From the NCBI GenBank assembly GCA_033032175.1, contig CM065311.1:2225190-2289189 (forward strand): a DNA stretch of 64,000 nucleotides. Reading direction: 5' to 3'. A program made the position numbers and the translations under genes. Below the pieces are notes generated by a model. It had not been told where the DNA came from and made no database searches. It saw only the letters and a list, made by a program, of their open reading frames with translations. Below are positions 23,002-33,059 of this stretch, piece by piece (within the stretch, counting starts at the first letter, position 1; the number at the start of each line of letters is the position of its first letter). Source of the stretch: Saturnia japonica (lineage: Eukaryota; Arthropoda; Insecta; Lepidoptera; Saturniidae).

Positions 23002-24723
23002 CTAATGTTTTATGATCAAAATCCATTTATTCCCGGAAGCAGTCTCGGGTAACGGACCGAACAGGTCCACTGCCACGACCTCGAATCTCCTTGCCGATGC
23101 GGGGGTTTGAATCAGACCTGCCGGTTTTCTATTGTCACATTTATATCTCTGACAAGCCGAGCATTCCTTGATATAGTTGGATATAAAAGATCTCATCCCA
23201 GGCCAGTAGAAACGAGCACTAATGCGCGCTAGCGTGCGCTCGACGCCGAAGTGTCCAGCTGTCGGTGCGTCGTGAAACTCTTGTAATACTTTACAACGTT
23301 CGTGTTGAGGGACGACGAGACAAGCTTCGTCCTCGTCGTCTCGTCCTTCTGGTCCATACCTAAATAGTATGCCGTCGGACAATACGTAACCGCGGTCAGC
23401 CCACGGATCTCCCCTAAAGGGATCGTCTGACTCCATGTCTTCAATGATTTTCTTTACATCCTCATCTTCCAACTGGTTCACCCTAATGTCGCTGGGGGAT
23501 CGCGCCGGTAGGTCTACAGTGGTTAAACAAAACACGCAGTCATTAGGTCGCGATAACGTGTCCGCTACCACGTTCGCCTTTCCTGGCGTGTATTCTATAC
23601 GCAGATTATATTCCTGCAATGTGAGGGCCCACCTGGCAAGACGGCCGCTCGGAGACTTTAGACTCATGAGCCAGCGAAGCGGCTGATGGTCGGATTTTAC
23701 TAAAACCTCGCTCCCGTCGATGTAGCCTCGAAATTTGGAGACAGCCCAAATAACGGCCAAGGCCTCGCGCTCAGTCGTGCTGTAATTTTTCTCAGCATCA
23801 GTCAGCAACCGGCTGGCGTATTCAATCGGACGCTCGTCCTCGTCCTCCCCCTGCAACAAAACCGCTCCCAAAGCATAGCCGCTACTATCGGTTCGCAAGA
23901 CGAATGGCTTTGACTCGTCAGCTTGCCTAAGAACGGGAGCAGAAGTTAGAAGGGTTTTAATTCTCTCGAATGCCTCTTTTTGCGAAGACTCCCACCGCCA
24001 GACGCTTTTCTTCTTTAACAGGTCGGTTAATGGGCGGGCGACTTCGGCGTATACAGGTATGAAACGTCGAAACCAGCTAGAGGTTTGTATAAAACTTTTT
24101 AGGCTACTCACGTTCTGCGGTGGTGCCATATCTTTGATGGCAGCTACCTTATCGGGGTCCGTTTGTACCCCGCCAGGTGCTATTATGTGTCCTAAAAATT
24201 TGACTGAGTCTCTGGCAAAGTGACTCTTCTCTCGGTTCACTCTTAGTCCAAATAACTTTAGTCTGTCAAAAACTATCCTCAAGTCCTCCATATGACCTTC
24301 AAATGACCTCGATAGGACGATCAGATCATCTAAATATGCCAGGATCGACATGCGCTCCGGTAAGTTTGATTTGAAACGATCCATCAGGCGTTGAAAAGTA
24401 GCACCCGAGTTCTTAAGACCCATGGGCATTCGCTTGAACCGGAACGTTCCAAGGGGTGTAATGAAAGCAGTTTTGTCACGATCGTTAGGATGTACACTAA
24501 CCTGAAAATATCCAGCTCGTAGATCGAGGGTTGTCATAAAGTTGCTGGTTTTTGCTGCGTGAAGTACGTCTTCAATGCGCGGAAGTGGATAGCGGTCGGC
24601 CTCGGTCACGGCGTTCAGGCGTCGGTAGTCTACGCAAAGCCTGGTACCTCCGTCCTTCTTCGTGACCAGCACCACGTTTGCTGCCCAGGGTGATTCACAC
24701 TCCTCAATCACGTCAGGCGTCAA
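23002..24723 (-). pseudogene. Gypsy Pol: RT, RNase H and truncated integrase
   Basis: 573 open codons with no ATG start; the frame opens at an apparent 1-bp insertion in the RT N-terminal linker, so expression would have depended on the original gag-pol frame. RT palm motifs are present (LVTKKDGGTRLCVDYRRLN, TLDLRAGYFQ, and YLDD at about 130-133). RNase H follows (FVLRTDSSGYALGAVLLQG; TTEREALAVIWA). The integrase zinc-binding HHCC domain is at about 490-535 (HDAPTAGHFG, CSACQ). The DDE core begins at about 553 with AVDLFGPL, which holds the first aspartate. After 23002, family-like sequence continues only in other frames to about 22885, with stops, and the remaining catalytic residues are missing. 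Non-functional, but RT and RNase H are intact. Confidence 0.88.
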
Positions 24724-24803
24724 GCAGTTCCTCTATTTCTCTTGCGAGGGCTTCTTTCTTGTTCGGCGACATCCTATAAAGTGGAGATGCAATTGGCTCT
24801 TGA

Positions 24804-26570
24804 TTATCGTTTATTTTGATACTGGTGTGTCGCAAACTCGGTCGGTGGACCCTCAGATGCAAACTGACCTGACCTGCTCAAAATAAACGCGTTGAGGGCA
24901 TCTTTCTGCTTCGACGTGAGTCTGGATACCTCATGGTCCCTCAGGCTAATGTTAGCAGAAGCTATTTCCATGAGTTCAGAGTTAACGGAAGTTAAGCTAT
25001 ACTCACGCACGAAAACGTGTTGTTTGTTGGGATCGTCGGAAAAGTACCAGATACCTTGCGGTATGTTCAAGGTCACTCCTGCGTCGATGATAAAATCGCG
25101 GCCCAACAGAGTCTTCGTGTTGGCGCCGGGAAGCACGAGGAACTGTGTACGTATCACCCGTCCCTGTAACGTGACATTTACAACTGTTGAAAACACTTTA
25201 CTAACTTGAACCGAACCGTCGGCCAAACCGAAAGAACGTTCGGTTTCAGTAAACTCATTTCCATTACTAAGAAAAATCTTGTAAAGCGCGGGGCTTGCTA
25301 AGCTGTGCGTAGCCCCGGTATCTAATATTGCCACTCCTGTCTTATTCAGGATGGAAATTTCAACGACTGGTAGGTCGTCGTCGTTAGAGACGACCACGCA
25401 ATTAAAATCGGCGTATTTCGCCGATGTCACGGGAGTATTTCTCGTGGTTCGGCATGTTTCACATTTCGAACGCACAACCCCCGGCTGACCACATCCATAG
25501 CACCGTATACTAGAAGAGGTAGCACTATTACTATTATTGTATATAGGTGTAGTATTCACATCTACACGACTACTACGTCCCTCCGATAAACGATAAGAAT
25601 CGCTAGTAGGGCGGTGATCGTAAATATTTGTATTCACCGTCGCGTTACGCTTCACACTCTTACGACAGTTTTCAGTCGTATGTCCAAAAATATTACAAAA
25701 TGTACATCGCGGTCTAACACGTTTAGGTTTCGATATACTATCTATATGGGTCGCATCGTTCGGATTAGGAAAGGGTAGTGTAAAATTTCGACTTACCGAT
25801 ACGGGTTGCTTACTATACTCTGCGCGTGATTCCTCCACGTCCCTGGCCGTTCTTACAAACATTTTAAGATCAGTAATGGTATCACGCGGCACGTATTTAC
25901 AAATTTTCCTATCGCACAATCCATACACGATGTCAATCTTCATCGCCTCCGGTACTTCGTATGGCAGCTTGCAGATAAGTGCACGGAGACGGCACACAAA
26001 TACGTCGGCGCGCTCGTCTCCCTGCTCGCTCGCGAAGATGTCACGGAGTATCCTGTAAGCAGGCCGGGGTGCTCCAAACCGGCTCCGTAGTCTTCGTAAG
26101 GCCTCCGTCCACGTCGTCACTATCGATCGGATGCCTTTCCACCAGACGGCGGCTTCGCCGGTTAATAATATCGGCAAACCACGTAATGCATGCTCATCAG
26201 TAACGTTAGCACACTCTTTATAAATTTCAATTGTATCTATGAACGCTTCAAGTATCTCGTCGCTGTAGGTAGCCGGCGCGCCATCAAAACGCGCGGTGCA
26301 CTTCGCGAAGTTTCCGTACCGTGCCACGTTATCGGTAATGGTTCGCGAAGTGTTCGCGATGTCGGTTGACAATCGCGTATTCACTAACAGCTGTTCGAAC
26401 ATTTGCCTATTGGACTCTGCCTGGCTCCTGGAAACGGCCGTGATGATCGAAGTGAGCTGTGCATCAGTCATCGTCACGGGGTTGCCTCCGGTGTTCGCTT
26501 CTTCTTCGTCTGTAATTTCTAGCTCGCTCAGGTTGGCATCATCTTGTCTTCGACGCGTTGTTCTAGGCAT
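24804..26570 (-). CDS. Gypsy Gag-protease polyprotein (retrotransposon)
   Basis: About 588 residues from ATG at 26570; an upstream TTG three codons earlier is less likely. Residues 1-280 are the capsid-like Gag with RFGAPRPAYRIL and a WW-containing helix-rich core. A CCHC zinc knuckle lies at about 289-302 (C-x2-C-x4-H-x4-C) and a second, defective one at about 357-370, where valine replaces histidine. The aspartic protease active site ILDTGATHSLAS is at about 415-426, and the late LLGRDFI block is the protease C-terminal motif. The frame ends at 24804 within the linker before RT, just after what looks like a 2-bp loss in a CA run. Normally it packages element RNA in cytoplasmic particles. 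The gag-protease frame itself is intact. Confidence 0.88.
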   Translation of the reverse strand: MPRTTRRRQDDANLSELEITDEEEANTGGNPVTMTDAQLTSIITAVSRSQAESNRQMFEQLLVNTRLSTDIANTSRTITDNVARYGNFAKCTARFDGAPATYSDEILEAFIDTIEIYKECANVTDEHALRGLPILLTGEAAVWWKGIRSIVTTWTEALRRLRSRFGAPRPAYRILRDIFASEQGDERADVFVCRLRALICKLPYEVPEAMKIDIVYGLCDRKICKYVPRDTITDLKMFVRTARDVEESRAEYSKQPVSVSRNFTLPFPNPNDATHIDSISKPKRVRPRCTFCNIFGHTTENCRKSVKRNATVNTNIYDHRPTSDSYRLSEGRSSRVDVNTTPIYNNSNSATSSSIRCYGCGQPGVVRSKCETCRTTRNTPVTSAKYADFNCVVVSNDDDLPVVEISILNKTGVAILDTGATHSLASPALYKIFLSNGNEFTETERSFGLADGSVQVSKVFSTVVNVTLQGRVIRTQFLVLPGANTKTLLGRDFIIDAGVTLNIPQGIWYFSDDPNKQHVFVREYSLTSVNSELMEIASANISLRDHEVSRLTSKQKDALNAFILSRSGQFASEGPPTEFATHQYQNKR

Positions 26571-26623
26571 TTTGAACAATTAAACGCGTGATAGCTAAAC
26601 GGTTACTCGTATTTACGTGTTTT

Positions 26624-26644
26624 CGGGCCCCACGTTGGGCGCCA
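26624..26644 (-). promoter_or_regulatory. Gypsy primer binding site, tRNA-Lys type
   Basis: Minus strand reads TGGCGCCCAACGTGGGGCC from 26644. This is complementary to the 3' end of insect tRNA-Lys (CUU) (established for retroelement PBSs beginning TGGCGCCCAACGTGGGGC). It marks the 5' LTR boundary at 26645 and lies 56 bp upstream of the gag start. Confidence 0.75.
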
Positions 26645-26788
26645 CTTTAACGATACAATACACGTGAGTGCACGCAAAGGCGGTGGCCGGCGGACTAAAG
26701 GTCGCGCTTCACGGTCACTCGGTCAGGGACGCGGGGAAAGGGTGAAGGTGTGCTTGCGCCAGCGTCGATGGAATGCGGCGCGCGTTAC
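26645..26788 (-). repeat. Partial 5' LTR of gypsy fragment
   Basis: GC-rich 144 bp directly outside the PBS. It is cut at 26789, where the host repeat resumes, and no partner LTR is in the window. Its identity as LTR is inferred only from position next to the PBS. Confidence 0.5.
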
Positions 26789-27245
26789 AATATTGATATT
26801 GTCACTCAACGAAAAGTGACAGCAAGTGATGTAGATAATACTCATTGTTTATGATTACTGTAAATGTCAAACAGAAAATAGTCTAAGATCATAAAGTCGC
26901 TGATCGAATTTCGACCTTACGGTGATCGCTAGTAATATTTAATTTCTCAATTGACAGACTGTATGAACTTTCAGTAATTTGAGTTAAAATAAAATAACTA
27001 CCTACGGCGTAGTACAAACGCGTACGGAACCGCGAGCACCCGCTATTAATATTATAATTGTATTTAAAGTAAATCTTCAGGGAAGTCGTTTTTCACCTTC
27101 TTATCAATTAAAATACATACTTATTTTAATATGACTAGTCTAATAATAGAGTTTTTTTTTTTAAATAAACGATCATCTTGTCTGCTTATGTATTTATTTA
27201 TCTTCATTTTATATTTATTACATTTATGACACATTTATATTAAAA
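26789..27245 (+). repeat. Direct repeat flanking the gypsy fragment, right copy
   Basis: Right copy of the 460-bp repeat (see 22420-22881). Here it continues into 27246-27674, which the left copy lacks, and matches 37495-38085. Confidence 0.8.
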
Positions 27246-27674
27246 GTCCTTTAAATCCCAAGTTTTGAATGTAATCCGAAAAATAACGCAGTATACGACA
27301 CGTAGACCTGCGTAGACAAAGTAGATTACGTAAAATCAAAGAACTCTGTCTAATGAAATTACATAATATTATAATATACAACCTTTGCAATTTAAAAGCC
27401 ACATTACAGTTTGCTACCATGAAAATTCCTACTACAGGGAAAAATAGTAAAACTTTCATAATATAAGCCCATACTTTAGAACGATAAGAACCAATTTATA
27501 CAAATCAATAATTGCCTTAAAATGAGATCGTCAATAGTTTTTTTGTTTCTGTAAGAAGGCTCATAATAGATTACGCATTATCTATTTTTTAATCAGTACA
27601 TTTATTCACAGTATTTTTAATTATATAATTACCGATTTTTCAATTGTCAGATAACTTTATCTATATAAATAAAA
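27246..27674 (+). repeat. Repeat R-A body, copy B
   Basis: From CCTTTAAATCCCAAGTTTTG to ATCTATATAAATAAAAA it matches 37780-38085 and 39628-39713. The block TGCAATTTAAAAGCCACATT / GCTACCAT and the downstream TAATAGATTACGCATTATC are diagnostic. The minus-strand open frame of 74 codons (27235-27459) is not conserved in the other copy. Confidence 0.6.
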
Positions 27675-28303
27675 ATAGCTGTGCCCCGGTTTTACCCATG
27701 TAAATTTTATCTGATAAACACCGCGCCGCTTAGGCACCTATGTAGTCTATCATAATAAATTGTTCTTCCCGCAAGCACAAATTATTTTAATTTTTCATTA
27801 TCTCTTTAAACTATGTGTCCAAATAGCATACTCTAAAGAGCAAAATTGAACTTCATAAAATTGTCTTTTTGATGGAGTAACTTTGTTTGTAAGGATTAGT
27901 ATGCCATGTCTAAAAATGATGCTAACAAATCAATTTTAAATTGTCAAGAAATCTTTATCACAAAATACCTTATTATGGCTTATATATAAGAGCATATGCT
28001 ATTGCTGACTTTTTTACATATACTAAGGACCAATATTATTGAAAAACATTGTATTTCCGTATAATTATCGATTACGCCAACGCACGCGTTTAAAGCAGTT
28101 GAGGGAGGGCCTCGACTTGTAACAAAAATCAACATTTAAGGCTATCTGAGAGCTGCAGCATAATTATAATTAGCTTATACTATTCCTCGAGAGACTGGCT
28201 ATCACATACAAAAATAATTTTTCCAATCCGACTGGTAGATCCAGAGATTAGCATATTTAAACGAACAAAAAAAAACTTTTTCTCTTTATTATATTAGTAT
28301 AGA
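27675..28303 (-). mobile_element. Helitron-like element, 629 bp, with empty site elsewhere
   Basis: Minus-strand start TCTATACTAATATAATAAAG at 28303. The 3' end, GGGTAAAACCGGGGCACAGC then TA, lies at about 27675. The flanking repeat R-A lacks this insert at 39713/39714, where ATAAATAAAA joins TGATAGAGATTTG directly. The insertion is therefore between A and T with no target duplication, as expected of Helitrons. No Rep/helicase gene: non-autonomous. The terminal CTAG is degenerate here. Confidence 0.8.
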
Positions 28304-28449
28304 TTATAGAGGTTTGCCGTATTGTGCGCATCTCGCAAAAACTACGGGATAAATTTTCCTTAGTTACTTGTTCTATAACTAAAAAAATATAACGATATAT
28401 TCGTAATCAATGCGGAGCCGCATGCACAGCTAGTTTGAAGAATATTTTT
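28304..28449 (+). repeat. Repeat R-A right end, copy B
   Basis: GAGGTTTGCCGTATTGTGCG matches 39719-39745. The sequence then runs to GCATGCACAGCTAGT (about 28420-28435), itself a Helitron-like CTAGT terminus. Confidence 0.45.
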
Positions 28450-28880
28450 TGCGTTTTGATGGATAATGTATAGAAAACCTGTCAGATTTCATAAATTATT
28501 CTTCAAATAAAGTTATCGGACCATTGAAAAACGACCCTAAGTTAATAATAGTTCCTAAAAGTATATGGAGCGATGTAAACATAAAAAAGCTGGTGTGTTG
28601 TTCGACCGTGATGATATTTGCGATTTCATACATTTGTCATATTATGTGGTTACACACGTTAAATGATTAAGATTGGTTGGTATTAATTAGTGTTGATGTT
28701 AGTTAATGTCTAAATGATGAATGATATACAAAAAATTGAAATATTAAATGGCTATAAAATGGACTTATTATATCTAAGTGAATACAACAAATATGTTCTT
28801 GTTTTTATAATAACTATATTGCTGTATGCAAGTGACCGCGTACCTTCTGATCGACTAGACTGATTGAGCTTATATTCATA
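28450..28880 (+). repeat. Left flank of trypsin segmental duplication, block 1
   Basis: Matches 44515-44915 at roughly 80% (TGGATAATGTATAGAAAACC; GTTACACACGTTAAATGATT; GTGAATACAACAAATATGTT). It lies downstream, in gene orientation, of trypsin gene 1 as the partner does of gene 2. So the duplicated block extends 2-3 kb beyond the genes. Confidence 0.55.
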
Positions 28881-29985
28881 TAATATGTTAGTTTTATCAA
28901 GACCATGGTATATAGCTACGTTGGGATCCGATAGGTGGTGCTGTGGTCGAGCCATTAACTACCGGAAAGGGCAGAACAACGTCTTGCCCGGCCTGCTAGT
29001 ATAAGTATAAAATAAATATTATAGCGTACAACATGTCTTTAAATTTTATTAATACATTTTAGATGACTAAGAATATAGCTCACTACTTTTACGTGAATAT
29101 GATTTTAGAGTTGTTTCCCTTTTCATTACTCTTTTATTGTTCGCATGGCTAATTGTACAATTATCCAATTGTGTAATATATATAGGTATATATCTTCATA
29201 CCCTTATCCTACTTTAGTATGGGGATGGTTATGGGAGATGGTTCCACAATTTTACGATATGGCAAAGACATGAGATAAATTACTGTTTAGTCCATGTCCA
29301 GATGGAGGTTACCGTAAAACTGTGATTCCGCAGCCCAGCGCGTGTGGTTCTCTTATGGAAAGGAGAGGAGGGAATTAGATTGAACAGCTCCTCAGAACAC
29401 ATATTACAGATGGTAGAACACGCTGAGCGAGGCTATATTCCTGCATAGCTGAAGCGGCTCGATGTTATTTGTTAACGTCTGCATCATTGACCATGTGGAC
29501 AACCAGTCTCTTTAATGTATCCAGAGCATCGAGGTTAAGAATATTGAGACTGTCGCGCATTTCGAGTGAGACATTCTGAAAATTGAGGAGCAGGTAAAAT
29601 GGTTTTTATTTTTGAAAAAAATATGCACACTTATTTTCATCTTTTCTTGCCAACTTTTTTTTTAGCATTAAACATGAGCGATTTATTTGCTCCCCATGCA
29701 GATGCATATCTTTAGATATAGATATATTGGTTAAGTTTAATGACAATCCCTGCATATCCCATCACAATATTATTTATGTGACTGATTTGTGTTGTGTATG
29801 TAGCGAGTTGAACTTGCGTCTTGAGGGTTCCGTATCCATACTGCTTACGCTCTATTGTAGTCGATAGTTCGAGCCCCGCTGATTTAGAATTGTTTATATA
29901 AACTTATCGTACACAATTGTATTAACATTCCTTCACCGTGCATGTTATTTACTAATACATAATATATAGAACAAGTTCATTCGTT
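28881..29985. other. Gene-free stretch with SINE-like scraps
   Basis: 28930-29000 (GTGGTGCTGTGGTCGAGC; ACAACGTCTTGCCCGGCC) is a SINE-like unit also at 19850-19920. About 29835-29880 has AGTTCGAGCCCCGCTGATT, box-B-like and the same as in the 6500 family. The rest has no recognised feature. Confidence 0.4.
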
Positions 29986-29989
29986 CTAT

Positions 29990-30095
29990 AGGTGTTTTTT
30001 TTTTGGACTGAAGTTCCTATCACACCTTTAGCGGAAGTGAAAAAAGTGACCAACTTAACCAACACAAAAAAAAACTCTGACAGTCGTGGAATTGT
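29990..30095 (-). repeat. SINE-like repeat, minus copy
   Basis: CTGAAGTTCCTATCACACC, then AGTGAAAAAAGTGACCAAC and ACTCTGACAGTCGTGGAATT, is the same family as 6540-6660. It lies next to an oppositely oriented copy (30115-30290). Confidence 0.45.
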
Positions 30096-30114
30096 GTTAT
30101 CACCAGACTTCTAC

Positions 30115-30290
30115 GCATTGTTGTATGTACAGTACGAGTGGTCCAAGGATCGAGTCCCGCTGATTCGGGATTTTTTAACTCATTCTTTCGTAGGCTAATT
30201 CCTATAGATGTATGTGTTTGTTCCTCTTTAGTGTTGGTCAGATCGGACACTTTTTCTCTTGATGCTTCCATCCACCAAACGCGCGATCAA
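30115..30290 (+). repeat. SINE-like repeat, plus copy
   Basis: GGATCGAGTCCCGCTGATT (box-B-like) followed by CCTATAGATGTATGTGTTTG and GTCAGATCGGACACTTTTTC, the reverse complement of the 6500 family's 3' half. Confidence 0.45.
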
Positions 30291-30299
30291 TATTCTTTG

Positions 30300-31150
30300 T
30301 ATATTATCCTTATATTCTCCAATGGCTCTCGGTCTATTCGTCTGTGTCTGTTAGTGTGCTTATAAATCTAGAACCATTTCTTGGTTCTGATAGATGGTGA
30401 TCTATGTGCTTGTACCAGGTTAATGTTTATATTTTTGTATATCCGACAACGTATTGTAAGTGTCACACACAAACCTTAAAGGTTTATGTGGCATTAATTT
30501 CAACAACTCTTGTGTAAATATCTTAATATGGTAAATAAATAAATTAAAAAAAAATGATAATTTAATTTATTTCGTTGTTTTTTTTTTTAATATAATAATT
30601 TTATTGATGAATTACTTTTTCGCTTCTTAGGGTCATAGCGTGAGGTTATACAGCTTTTAACCTTCCTCAATACGTAGGCTATAAAATATTTTTTCAAATC
30701 TGACTGTTATTTCCAGAGATTAGCGCGTTCAAACCTACAATCTCTTGAGCTTTAATAGAATAGATTTTCTAAAAAGGTTTTAGCTTACGTTTTTTTACCG
30801 TTATATAACAAAACATAGGAAAGATCAGAGCTATAATAGAAAAGTAATACGGAAAATACACAAGCAGCACGCTTTTTTAAAATACGCTGCCAAAACCGTA
30901 AAATATAGGATAATATAAATGTAATACAAATAGGTGATAAAGAAATCGTCTTGTACAATATACAAGATATTTGTGCAGGCGATAGACACCATGAAAAAAT
31001 CTAGTCGTTATATTTCTATGGTAGGCACGGTATTGTAAATTCATTATTTTAGAAGTTATTCCTTTACTTATATTAAAAATCTCCTTTCGTGTCTTTGGAC
31101 GACTTTAGGATTCCGAGAAATATCCTATTCCTATAGGTTTTGATAATTGG
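30300..31150. other. Gene-free AT-rich stretch
   Basis: Nothing gene-like. About 30655-30735 (CCTTCCTCAATACGTAGGCT) is a Helitron-like scrap shared with 3530-3610. Confidence 0.4.
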
Positions 31151-31159
31151 TCAGAGAGC

Positions 31160-31790
31160 GGTATTTTAAATATGGAGTACCGTATCTCTTGAAAGCGTTA
31201 AAATAGAAAGTTGATCTTTTACAGCAATATGGGGCCATAGACCATAGTATATGGTGTTAATTTCAACTTCATACCTCGAGAAAAAGGATCTTGACACACG
31301 GATAACATAGTAATCATATAATAGTTCCGTTTTATTTTTCTTTATGAGGCACGGATCCCACAAGCAATTGAATTCCGTATTTTGTCTTTTAAGAGTAATT
31401 TTTTTTTTATTAATTCTTCGAAACAAAATTAAACCACAGTACTAATGTTTTATTTATATTTGTAACTCAATTTACTGAATTTTCAAATTTGTAATTCAAT
31501 TAACCAAAAGTAGTTTTGATTTTGACCTTTCGTCGGAGAAGTCTTTTTTCTTTGTATAGAGATATTTTCTTAGATCGTACCATTTGAGTCATAGATGTAG
31601 TATACTACATCTATAGTTTAAGTAATAATAAATGTTTGAACAAAGAATTACTGTGTGATATTGTGTGCTATGCCGTTGGATTTATTGTGTTTATTTTGTT
31701 ATTTGATTTTTTGTAATTTGAAAGTTAAATAAACTGCAGGAAGAGGTAAATAAGCCAGCTATTCCTATTAAACCATAAATAATATAAATA
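31160..31790. repeat. Duplicated 3' flank of trypsin gene 1
   Basis: Shares ACCTCGAGAAAAAGGATCTT and AGTAGTTTTGATTTTGACC with 46190-46740 (flank of gene 2), and AACAAAATTAAACCA-type sequence with 52490-52580 (flank of gene 3). It also contains the GTCTTGACACACG / GGCACGGATCCC motif pair related to the GGTTCCGTACCTC repeat at 48605 and 56564. Confidence 0.5.
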
Positions 31791-31843
31791 ATCTTAATAT
31801 ATTGTTATGCTTTTATTCAACCAAATAATAACAAAATTAATGC

Positions 31844-32892
31844 TTAAGCATTAGACAGGATCCAATTAGTGAAACGAGAAACGCGAGCGTTGACACCAGG
31901 GAAGCGAGGAAGCCCACAACCCTCTCCCCAAGAGGTGACACCGACAACGATTCCATTGTGGTAGAGAGGACCGCCAGAGTCACCCTGGCACTGGTCGCGG
32001 CCGCCGACGTCGAGCCAGCCCGAGCACAGCATGTTGTCAGTCACTGCACGTATAGAGGCGTAGCGACTTCTGCAGGTAGCTTGGTTTATGGTCCACACCT
32101 GAACGTGTCTGAGTTGCTCGGAACCTGGACCACCAGACTGGAAAATAAATTATTAGCTAGCGTACTGATATTTGTCTAATTACTGATAATTATAATATAA
32201 TAAGAAAACTTACACGAATAGCACCCCATCCAGCGGCCCAGACAACTTGATTGTCGGCAAGGTTATAGTTAGCTCCAGCGATGCTAGCGGGACGTACAGC
32301 ATTGTTGATGAAATTGATATTGCTGGCGGTACGCATTATAGCGACGTCATTATCAATGGTCCATCTGTTATAGTTGGGGTGCAGGATGTAGGTGTTAAGG
32401 GTGAGGACGGTACCGCCGCTGCTAGCCCAAGTTGATCCAAAACGAATAGTCCACGAACGTACTTGGTCACCGCTATAAATTAAGATCATATTAATAAAAT
32501 TAAAATCTAGAAGTTATAAATATTGTCTTTGAGTCACAAATATACTTACAATGGACAGTGGGCAGCAGTGAGGACGGATCTGTTGTTGAGAATGGTTCCA
32601 CCGCAATTTTGTCTGCCGTTGAACAACAGGGCAGCAATAGTGGGATACTGAGCAATCGTAGTCACAGACCCACCCACAATCCTTTGTGGATTAGCGGGGA
32701 CGGCTATATCATAAAATATAAAAATAAAATTAGAACAGCCCTAAAACGTTCTAAACCTCATAATATGTACTCAAAATTACTGTAAAAATAAGATTCTAAT
32801 TCTGAACTGCTAAAGATTTAGGTGTAGTAAAATATTCACATACCTGCGACAGACGTGATGGCCACTGCCAACAGAACATAGAGTGTATGCAT
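31844..32892 (-). CDS. Trypsin-like serine protease, gene 1 (4 exons)
   Basis: Coding exons (minus strand): 32892-32844, 32703-32550, 32472-32214, 32137-31844. All introns are GT-AG; phases agree and give 251 residues. Residues 1-16 ([16 protein letters not shown]) form a signal peptide, followed by a short propeptide ending PQR before IVGG, the tryptic activation site. Catalytic histidine is in TAAHC (exon 2), aspartate in DNDVAI (exon 3), serine in GDSGGP (exon 4). Asp six residues before the serine (RDQCQGDS) predicts cleavage after Lys/Arg. Six cysteines fit the three bonds of insect trypsins. TSWGEGC carries Thr where genes 2 and 3 have Cys. AATAAA lies ~26 nt past the stop. It is likely a secreted larval midgut digestive enzyme, part of a local array with 46828 and 53076. 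Confidence 0.95.
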
Positions 32893-32933
32893 TTTCACTT
32901 CCCGAATGAGTGAATATCGAAAATTTATATCAG

Positions 32934-32941
32934 TATTTATA
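32934..32941 (-). promoter_or_regulatory. TATA box of trypsin gene 1
   Basis: TATAAATA on the minus strand, 42 bp upstream of the start codon. The equivalent octamer occurs at 47926-47933 and 54159-54166 at nearly the same distance, implying short 5' leaders. Confidence 0.8.
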
Positions 32942-32996
32942 CAAAACGGTGTTTATTAATAATAATAATTATTATTATTAAAAATTTGATGAGTAA

Positions 32997-33003
32997 AGAT
33001 AAG
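32997..33003 (-). promoter_or_regulatory. Conserved GATA-type site, trypsin gene 1
   Basis: Plus strand AGATAAGACA (minus strand CTTATCT), about 105 bp upstream of the ATG. The same AGATAAGACA lies upstream of gene 2 (47981) and gene 3 (54218). GATA factors are known regulators of insect gut genes; binding here is inferred. Confidence 0.55.
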
Positions 33004-33059
33004 ACAGCAGGAATTGTCTGTCATGATAATTTTGGCTATTCATTCATTTCAGTCGATCG

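Larger units (their letters stand above)
22882..26788 (-). mobile_element. Ty3/gypsy-type LTR retrotransposon fragment
   Basis: Minus-strand order: partial 5' LTR (26788-26645), primer binding site, gag-protease frame, RT-RNase H-integrase frame, then truncation inside the integrase near 22882. There is no 3' LTR. The sequence is much more GC-rich than its surroundings. Two small frameshifts separate gag from pol and the integrase end is scrambled, so the copy is dead. Both ends abut copies of one 460-bp repeat. Confidence 0.9.

Noticed and set aside
24723..24810. Programmed gag-pol frameshift
   Set aside because: Two separate small indels are needed, one in a CA run, and the intervening frame closes with a stop; decay is simpler. 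Left as a point to test.
25979..26203. Plus-strand frames opposite gypsy gag and pol
   Set aside because: Antisense of a GC-rich coding element; no recognisable domains.
30138..30365. 75-codon plus frame with LVLVRSDTFSLD-like translation
   Set aside because: Lies across the SINE-like repeat at 30115-30290; the same repeat elsewhere does not keep the frame.
31958..32179. Plus-strand open frames over trypsin exons (also 46840-47187, 32247-32435, 47234-47422)
   Set aside because: Shadows of the minus-strand protease exons; splice sites, catalytic motifs and frame all support the minus strand.
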